Shown: positions 57,012 through 64,000 of the stretch, one piece after another
Layout of the letters: each line of letters opens with the position of its first letter
Numbering within the stretch: position 1 is the stretch's first letter
Assembly: GCA_001972305.1 (NCBI GenBank)
Contig: BDDD01000724.1
Location: 62,001-126,000 of the forward strand
DNA: 64,000 nt
Direction: 5' to 3'
Source: Cephalotus follicularis
Taxonomy: Eukaryota > Streptophyta > Magnoliopsida > Oxalidales > Cephalotaceae
The notes under the pieces: model-generated
Told to the model about the DNA's origin: nothing
The model's database searches: none
The model's input: the letters and a program-made list of their open reading frames with translations, nothing else
Position numbers and translations under genes: made by a program

Positions 57012-57195
57012 GATTACAATGGATTCCAATCCCCACTAGGAAGTTGGACTTCTCGAGTTCCATATGGAGGTATAGGATACGTTTAGATTAGTGGGAGGAA
57101 GCATAAACACTAAAGACCAAGTGTTATGGTTGTCATATATTTAAATTGGAATAAATGCTAACTCATGTCTATATTTCCTTATCTAGGTTGCTAGA

Positions 57196-58143
57196 ATGGC
57201 TATATCAAATGCAATGTCCCGTATACTTGAAACAAACAAACTTGAAGGGCCCAACTTCAACGATTGGCATCGAACCCTCAAAATCGTCCTTACGGCGAAT
57301 AAAATGTCCTATGTGATGACTGGGGAGCCTCCTTCACTAGGTGAAGATCCTACGACCGAAGAGAGTGAGCGACTAGCCAACTGGCTAGAGGATGGCGACC
57401 AGGCTAGATGTCTTGCCCTCCTTAGGATGACACCTGAGCTTCAGCATCAAAATGAGAAGATTGAGACCTTATCTGCTATACTACTCCACCTTCAGGACAT
57501 GTATGGAGCTGAGCCTAGGACTAAAAGGTTCAATCTCTCAGGTAAACTCTTCAAGGTGCAGATGCAAGAGGGAGCTTCAGTCCATGAGTATGGATTGAAG
57601 ATGGTAGACATGATTGAGCAGCTGGCTCAATTAGGGTTTGTCATGGACCATGATCTGTATGTGGATCTTATTTTGACATCCCTTCCTAGGTCGTTCTCAC
57701 AGTTCTTAGTGAATTTTCATATGAACAAGATAGAGGAGACTCCATCTGAGCTGATTGCCATGCTGAGGACGGCTGAGGCCGATTTTGACTTTGGGAAGTC
57801 AAAGACCCAGTCCCTGCTTCTTCCATATTCTTCTAGGTCTGCCCAAGGAAAGGGCAGTGCCTTGTCTTCCTCTAAAGGGAAGGGCATGCTCATGCCTGTC
57901 AACACAAAAGGTAAGTATAAGAAGAAGTAGAAGAAGAAGAAGGGTAAGCTTGGAGCTAGTGGAAATGTTGCCAAAGATCGGATGAAGAAGTTAGCTGCTG
58001 AAGGTGCTTGTTTCGAGTGCGTTAAGACCTGGCATTGGAAAAAGGATTATCGTGTTGCTGTTGCTGGAGTCTCTGCTGATAACCCGCATGGTGCGAGTAC
58101 ATCAGTTATGTTCATGATTGAACTTAATCTAGCTTTAAATAGT
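57196..58143 (+). mobile_element. Copia B2 gag region
   Basis: The clearest Copia gag in the window. It starts MAISNAMSRILETNKLEGPN and continues with the DWHRTLKIVLTANKMSYVM block, an ELQHQNEKIETLSAIL helix and a Lys/Ser-rich linker. A knuckle-like CFECVKTWHWKKD part follows (about 58009-58047), then the MFMIELNLALNS start of the protease region. Gag would build the particle around element RNA. It is nearly whole up to the G3 insertion, with one or two breaks. Confidence 0.87.
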
Positions 58144-58314
58144 TGTAACGCCCGGTATATTCCTGAATGTAATATTTCATTTATGATGTAATCATTAAAC
58201 TTGATTTAATGAGAATGTTGAGTTTTTGAACTCAAAGGATGCTTGCAAACCCTAATTATGGTCTTGGAGAAGGAATGTGTGTGACAAAGCTTGAAACGGC
58301 ACTGTTTTGGGACA

Positions 58315-58471
58315 AAGACATCCACGTCGTTGGAAAGACGTCGACGCCTTTGGGAACCAGGGCACACGTGATTGCAAGGGCATGCACGTCGACAATGGTA
58401 GAAGGCATCGACACCTTCTCACCCAAAAGGAGAAATGACATCGACGTCTAAGGAAAGACGTCGACGCCCTT
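58315..58471. repeat. GTCGAC palindrome cluster a (G3)
   Basis: Units cacgtcgttgg, gacgtcgacgcc, cacgtcgacaatg, gcatcgacacc, acatcgacgtc, gacgtcgacgcc over 150 bases. Confidence 0.85.
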
Positions 58472-59229
58472 TTTCAAGAACAGCTGTCGTGCTTTTTTGC
58501 TGGCAGAAGTAACATGCAAGGGGATATTGGGGGCTTTACCAGACGCCTTTTCAAGTGCCTTGTGACGTGTTGAGAATGTAGGTGTGTTGCCAGGAAAGCT
58601 CAGAATATGCCCTCACATGGAACATGCAAAGGAATCCTCACATGCAACCTGCAAGAGAAACAATGGTTAAAGAATACAAAAGAATGATGCAGAAACCTGG
58701 AAAGTGGGAGAGAACACGAGGAGGCCTGTTAAATGCCAGAAGAAGAATGTTGGGGGGGAGCCATCTGCTTAAGAATAACCCTCCCCACTTATCTCTCCCG
58801 TTTTAAAAGACCAGAGGAAAGAAAATAAAGAGAACAGTAGGTGTGAGAGCCACCATTGTTGAGCAAGGAAGCTTGGAGCTTGCACACCCACTGCTAGGAC
58901 GAACCAAGGAGCTTCCAAGCCGTACCTGGGGACTCAAGTGACTTCGTGGAATACTAAAAGAGGTGGACTTTCGGTTTCTAACTTGAGGCCAGAAGTAGGG
59001 GAAAGCCGTACTGTAATTTTGAGTTTGATATTTATGCATGGTTTATGATTTTTGATGTATAAAATGCATGATTCTTGGAATGTTATTGTTACTGGATTGA
59101 TGCCATAATATGCTAGATATGTTTTGAATATCTGCATGTTAGTTCCTTGCCTCGATTACCTGTTATTATGCATGATTATGGGTTGTTAGGGCCACTGTTT
59201 GTTAAGTCGTGGGGTAGAAGACGACTACT

Positions 59230-59567
59230 GTTGAAAAAGACATCGACGCATTTTAAAATAACATCGACGTCTTTTTGGTTTTGCCCTGTTACTGATTGAA
59301 AGGGATCAACGTCTATGGAAAAACATCGACGCCCTAGGCTACCTACCTGGATTTGGATGTGAAAGACATCGACGCCTAAGGTTCCTACCTTAATGCATTG
59401 ACGCCTTCAACAATACACTGTCGTCTTAGGGTTCCAGACCATGAGCGTCGACGCGTAAGATATGGACATCGACGCCTTCTGAAGAAGAACGCGCTGACAC
59501 TGGGACTTGGACATCGATGCCTGACGTGAAAGACATCGACGCCTTTGGGAAAGACGTCGACGTCTTT
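59230..59567. repeat. GTCGAC palindrome cluster b (G3)
   Basis: About thirteen units of acatcgacgcc / acatcgacgtc / gcgtcgacgcg / gacgtcgacgtcttt type, spaced 15-40 bases. tttgccctgtt occurs inside, as beside the Athila clusters. Confidence 0.85.
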
Positions 59568-60292
59568 GTTACTGTTTGGGATTTTCTTCTTCTAACGACA
59601 CGAAACGATCCCGATTCCTGTTAGAGTGCATTTGAGCATATGTATGCATTGCATATGCACTGTTTACTGCCTGATTGTATACTATTTGTGAATTGTTTAT
59701 GGTTTCTAAAGTATTGGTATTTAGAAATGCATATATGAACTCGAAATAGAATATTTTGAGTATGAAAATATGTATTAGTTAAATAACGTATTTTTGATCG
59801 AACTGATAAACAATTTACACTACTGAAACTGTTACTGATATTTTCTACTGAAAATACCTATTTTCAAATGTTGTCAATTTTGGAAACATTTTGGAAAACA
59901 ACTTCCTGTTGTCGATCAAATCGATCATTATTGTTTACTGTACTGTTACTGTTTGAATTCACTGTTTGCTCTGTGAATTGTTATGTGATTGTGTTTGAGC
60001 TACTAGTTGCATGGCGGAGGTTGCCAGCGCCGACTAGTGGTAGGGTTGTACCTAGGGGCCAGGAGCATGGCTAGGTGACTCACTGTACTGTTGCCTCGCT
60101 CGGTTGCCCGAAGTGGGGACCGTAGTGGGAGTGTAGCATGGGGCCAGGAGTTGGCGGTGCTATATACTTTTACTGTACTGGTATACGTATATATATTTTC
60201 ATATATGTATAAACTGGGTCTCCACTGCACTGCATCATTTATGCATTCATATCATGACATGCATTATGTTAATCCCGAATTACTGTTATGAC

Positions 60293-60333
60293 TTAGCCGA
60301 GTGAGGACAAAGGCTAACCCCCTACTTTACAGA
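60293..60333 (+). promoter_or_regulatory. G3 LTR hairpin plus acceptor-like block
   Basis: ttagcc (60293-60298) pairs with ggctaa (60312-60317), followed by ccccctactttacag. The layout hairpin, pyrimidine tract, CAG is like that of the H family though the sequence is different. Confidence 0.55.
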
Positions 60334-60716
60334 TTGATGCAGCGGACTGTTGGATCAGCACGGACGAAGATCAAGTAGTTATATTCTTGATTTTGTTTAT
60401 CTTCCTGTTTTGCATTAAACCCATATGGATTATGATTTTTCGGATGTACCATTGTTATGGTTCTGTTTCTGAAGGAATTTTATATTGTACTGTAATTTCA
60501 CGCTCCGTTTTATGGGCGATTATTTATGATGACTGGTATTTGTGTAGCGTGCGGTATGGGACGCACGTTACGAGTTGCAACTTATGAACTCGTTATGCTT
60601 CCGCAACTGTTATTCTTGGAAAAGTTTAGATCTTATGGTTTTACATGAGCTGTATTTTATGTTAATTGCCTTTACCGCTTTTATATGGCGTTTTTATAAA
60701 CGGGGTGTGACAACAG

Positions 60717-60728
60717 TGGTATCAGAGC
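60717..60728 (+). promoter_or_regulatory. G3 primer-binding site
   Basis: tggtatcagagc, four bases after the LTR end. Confidence 0.93.
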
Positions 60729-60823
60729 ATATTCCACATATGCTTAGCTAGGATAAGTTCCTTGGCAATTAATGAATTGTTTTCCTAAAGTCGTGACTGA
60801 CCGTCAATCTTCTTATAGGAAAA

Positions 60824-61970
60824 ATGGACCGAAGAAGAACACGTGCTAGGGCTAGAGCCGTTGGAGCTAATGCCCCGGAAGAAGCTAATGTTCCGCAGGG
60901 GATGGATATGACCCAAGATGATAGAGATCCAATGACCCGGATCGCAGAATATTTCCAACAGAAAATGGCCTTTAACAGGGCTAATGCGGAGGAAATGCGC
61001 CAGTACCATGTGCAGGCCCGACCGAAGCATAGGGCTCCCGACCACTGCCCGGGAGAGGATGGTTTTGGGAGAGATATTGAGAAATTCATGAGGCTGAATC
61101 CACCCAGCTTCAAGGGGGAACTGGATGCTACGATTGCTAAGAGATGGCTACAGGACCTAGAGAAGATCTTTCAGGTGATGAATTGTACTGATGATCAAAA
61201 GTTGAGATTTGCTGTGTACCGCCTATGGGGTGAGGGCACTCATTGGTGGGAAATGGTTAGAGTGAAGTGGGAATCACAAGGACTGGATAACACTTGGGAC
61301 CGATTCCAGACAGAGTTCCTAGAGACTTATGTCCCATACATTGAGCAAGAGCGACGAGAGACAGAGCTCTTGGAGTTACGGCAAGGGGAGATGACTATTG
61401 CTGAATATCAAGTAAAGTTCACGGAGTTAGCCAGACATTCACCGTATCTGGTGGCTGACAAAGCAAAGAAGATACGGAGGTTCTTGAGAGGATTACGACC
61501 GGATCTTCGGTCGAGGATTAGAGCCATGGAGCTAAGGACTTATGTTGAGGTTGCTCAGAAAGCTAGACTGCTGGAGACGATATCTAGTGAGGATCGGGCC
61601 GAGAGAGCTCGTGCGAAGGAGAGTAAGCAGAGTCCTGCACAGTCCCGACCGACATCGTCGAAGTGGCGAGATGGTGGTTCTCCGACGAAGTCGTCAAAGA
61701 ACAAATCTCAGCAGACGGCTTCTCAGGGTACTCCCAGCCAGGGGAGTAATGCTAAATCTGGAGTATGCTTTTACTGTGGTCGTATCGGCCATCAACAAAA
61801 GGATTGCTGGAGGTTTAATGGCTGGTGCTTGAGGTGTAGAGCACCTGGTCATTCAGTGAAGGACTGTCCAAAGAGTCTTGCTACAACGCCTATTGGACCG
61901 GGGAGTAGTAGTGGTGCTGCTGCGGGACCGTCACAGAGGAGGGATACCGGCAAGGGCATCGCAAAAGGTA
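60824..61970 (+). mobile_element. G3 gag with two CCHC knuckles
   Basis: It starts [13 protein letters not shown], with a basic N-terminus. The gag core includes [30 protein letters not shown] and a WW-containing helix [14 protein letters not shown], followed by the [19 protein letters not shown] block. A Ser/Gln/Lys-rich linker leads to two nucleic-acid-binding knuckles, [14 protein letters not shown] (about 61766-61807) and [14 protein letters not shown] (about 61827-61868). Gag would package element RNA. The length of about 380 residues is normal for Tekay/Del. Confidence 0.92.
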
Positions 61971-62029
61971 GAATTTTTGTACTTGCTCAGACTGAGGTTC
62001 CAGAGTCAACTTCTATGGTTGGAGGTACT

Positions 62030-62330
62030 CTGTATATATATGATTATTCTGCTAGAGTACTGATGGATTCAGGTGCATCACATTCATTTATATCTGCACA
62101 TTTTGCATCTTGTTTAGATGTCACCCCTGACTGCTTGTCTTATACACTTGATGTGAGTACACTAACTGGGACTTCTATGTATACTAACTCGGTATATAGG
62201 AGTTGTGAGATGTCTATGGCAGGCATTCCTTTATATGCAGATCTGATTGTACTGCCTATCCGTGACTTCGATGTGATATTGGGGATGGATTGGCTATCAG
62301 CGCACCGTGCTCGTATGGATTGCTACCATA
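62030..62330 (+). mobile_element. G3 protease domain
   Basis: Aspartic protease with active-site motif [13 protein letters not shown] (about 62056-62094) and the late [14 protein letters not shown] block (about 62270-62311). It would cut the Gag-Pol polyprotein. Confidence 0.92.
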
Positions 62331-62559
62331 AGACTGTGGATTTTTGTCTACCCGACGGAACGACTTTTCAGGTAAAGGGAGACAAGGGATTTTCAACACC
62401 GATCATATCTTTTATACGAGCATCGAGATACCTGGAGAAGGGATGCGAGGGATATTTGGCTTATGTTATTGACCGAAGGAGGGAGAAAGGCTTGAGTTTG
62501 GAGGAAATTCCAGTTGTGTGCGAATTTCCAGATGTGTTTCCTGATGACTTGGGATCCTT

Positions 62560-63330
62560 ACCGCCCAAGCGGAGTATGGAGTTCGTTATTGACCTTGTTC
62601 CTGGAACGACTCCTATCTCTAAATCACCCTATCGGATGGCTCCGACTGAGTTGAGAGAGGTGAAGCTGCAGTTACAAGACCTTATTGATAAAGGTTTTGT
62701 ACGACCCAGTGTTTCTCCAGGGGGTGCACCGGTACTGTTCGTCAAGAAGAAGGATGGGTCGATGAGACTCTGTATCGATTACCGAATGTTGAACAAAGAA
62801 ACTATCAAGAATAAATATCCTTTACCCCACATTGAGGATTTATTTGATCAGTTGCAAGGATCGAGGGTGTTTTCTAAGCTCGATTTGAGAACGGGTTACC
62901 ACCAGTTGCGAGTAAGGGAAGGGGACATTGAGAAAACTGCCTTCCGAACACGGTATGGTCACTACGAGTTCTTGGTGATGCCTTTCGGTTTTACCAATGC
63001 ACCGGCAGCTTTTATGTCATTAATGAATGACGTATTCCGACCGTACCTGGGCCAGTTCGTTGTGGTGTTTATAGATGATATACTGGTATACTCGAGGAGT
63101 GAGGAGGAACACGCTCAACATCTGAGGGTGGTATTACAGGTTCTCAGAGAACACTGATTGTACGCCGACTTTGGCAAATGTGAATTCTGGTTGGACCATG
63201 TGATCTTTCTCGGTCACATAGTATCTGGAGAAGGCTTGACGGTGGATCCGTCAAAGACTGAAGTAGTGAGGGACTGGCCGCAACCAAAGAATGTGGCGGA
63301 GGTGCGCAGTTTCCTTGGTTCGGCAGGATA
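62560..63330 (+). mobile_element. G3 reverse transcriptase domain
   Basis: [12 protein letters not shown] (about 62630-62665), [22 protein letters not shown] (about 62694-62760), [12 protein letters not shown] (about 62879-62914), [12 protein letters not shown] (about 62980-63015) and the catalytic [11 protein letters not shown] (about 63068-63100) appear in order, then the thumb with [16 protein letters not shown] (about 63208-63257). Confidence 0.93.
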
Positions 63331-63399
63331 TTACCAGAGGTTTATCCAGAATTTCTCAAGGGTAGCCGAACCCTTGACCATACTGACTCAGAAAAAGAC

Positions 63400-63870
63400 T
63401 CTTTCCGTCTGGGACGAGGACTGCGAGGCTAGCTTTCGTGAGCTGAAGGACCGGTTAGTTTCCGCTCCTATCTTGGCATTACCTGAGGGTAATGAGGGCT
63501 TTGCAGTGTACAGTGACACATCGGGTAAGGGCTTGGGCTGTGTGTTGATGCAGCGAGGCAAAGTGATTGCATATTCCTCGAGGAAGCTTAAACCGTACGA
63601 AGAAAACTACCCGACCCATGACCTTGAGCTTGCAGCTATCATCTTCGCCCTTCAAAAGTGGAGGCACTACCTGTATGGGGCGCAGTTTGAGATCTTCACC
63701 GATTATAAAAGCTTAAGGTATCTGTTTTGTCAAGATACACTGAACATGAGGCAGCGCAGGTGGGTGGAATTCTTCAATGACTATGACTGCAGTGTACAGT
63801 ACCACCAGGGGAAAGCGAATGTGGTCGCTGATGCCTTGAGCCGCAAGGCTATGCTTTCTAGTACTATGGT
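63400..63870 (+). mobile_element. G3 RNase H domain
   Basis: The first part has the [14 protein letters not shown] block (about 63506-63550), then [21 protein letters not shown] (about 63617-63680), [11 protein letters not shown] and [11 protein letters not shown] (about 63818-63850). Integrase should follow outside the window. Confidence 0.9.
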
Positions 63871-64000
63871 GTCACAATGGGAGATGCTGTAAGACTTCCA
63901 GGAATGGTGTCCGTTTAATCAGTCACCAGGGATCATTTTAGCAGACATGCGGGTAGAACCAGTGTTACTGCATCGCATTAAAGAGGCACAACCATATGAT

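Larger units (their letters stand above)
55445..57194 (+). other. Copia B2 leader
   Basis: Best-preserved leader of the four. It holds a GTCGAC-like cluster (55748-55900), the GC hairpin (56199-56214), the large hairpins (56693-57011), the tccccactaggaag block (57030-57043) and tctaggttgctag two bases before the gag ATG at 57196. Confidence 0.78.
54799..58143 (+). mobile_element. Copia B2: 5' part of a B-family Copia element
   Basis: It holds the 3' part of a B-type LTR (54799-55430), an intact-looking primer-binding site, a leader of about 1.75 kb and a gag region that runs into the G3 insertion at 58144. The rest would lie beyond G3, outside the window. Its left edge abuts G2 with no TSD seen. 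Confidence 0.85.
58144..60712 (+). repeat. G3 5' LTR
   Basis: 2569 bp from tgtaacgccc to ggtgtgaca. Related to S1. It has two GTCGAC clusters, a GA-rich tract (58800-58835) and a hairpin plus acceptor-like block (60293-60333). Confidence 0.92.
58144..64000 (+). mobile_element. G3: Ty3/Gypsy chromovirus (Tekay/Del-like), best preserved, runs off the window
   Basis: It is inserted in the gag-protease region of B2. It has a full 5' LTR (58144-60712), a perfect Met-tRNA primer-binding site and a long gag-pol region with gag, two CCHC knuckles, protease, RT and RNase H in order. Integrase and the 3' LTR would follow beyond 64000. About two breaks are seen in the coding part, far fewer than in the other elements, so it is probably one of the younger insertions. 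Age cannot be measured because the second LTR is outside the window. Confidence 0.92.

Overview
This is plant nuclear DNA, most likely from an angiosperm with a large, repeat-rich genome. Every recognisable protein belongs to plant LTR-retrotransposon lineages: long-LTR Copia of Angela/BARE type, Tekay/Del-type Ty3 chromoviruses, and Athila-type Ty3. I found no host gene, tRNA, rRNA, CRISPR or bacterial feature. The species cannot be named from the sequence alone. One 25-base run of N (11422-11446) marks an assembly gap.

The layout is a stack of insertions, and most layers can be read from 5-bp target-site duplications (TSDs). An outer decayed Ty3 element (G1, + strand) spans about 1-50268. 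Inserted in it are Copia A (690-25143, TSD tcctc), Copia B1 (25477-33956) and Copia C (35985-49024, TSD gtgag). Copia A carries an Athila solo LTR (5049-5471, TSD taacc). Its 3' LTR is split by a solo Tekay-type LTR, H1 (10003-23321, TSD ttgtg). H1 carries Athila 1 (10939-14509, TSD ttaaa) and another LTR-like unit, K1 (15503-22545, TSD ctcta). K1 carries Athila 2 (16476-20257, TSD atgtc/atgcc). Copia B1 carries a second solo LTR of the H family (27188-30144, TSD tcttt). Copia C carries a reversed solo LTR, S1 (38672-41288, TSD gtatc), inside its primer-binding site. Right of G1 are a partial minus-strand Ty3 element of the H family (G2, about 50393-54798), a partial Copia of the B family (B2, 54799-58143) and a comparatively well-preserved Ty3 element (G3) that starts at 58144 and leaves the window.

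All elements are treated as fossils. By eye, LTR pairs of Copia A, B1 and C differ by roughly 7-8 %, while the LTR pairs of Athila 1 and Athila 2 differ by about 2 %. This agrees with the nesting order.

The non-coding parts are the most unusual. (1) Clusters of the palindrome GTCGAC, with arms that vary but stay palindromic, recur in at least five unrelated LTR families, often beside CCCAGAAA. (2) The long 5' leaders of Copia A, B1, B2 and C share a short hairpin with a compensatory base-pair change, and a series of larger hairpins whose stems differ in sequence yet remain complementary around a conserved loop. (3) The Tekay-type LTRs carry conserved hairpins and a hairpin plus pyrimidine tract plus CAG module that looks like a splice acceptor.
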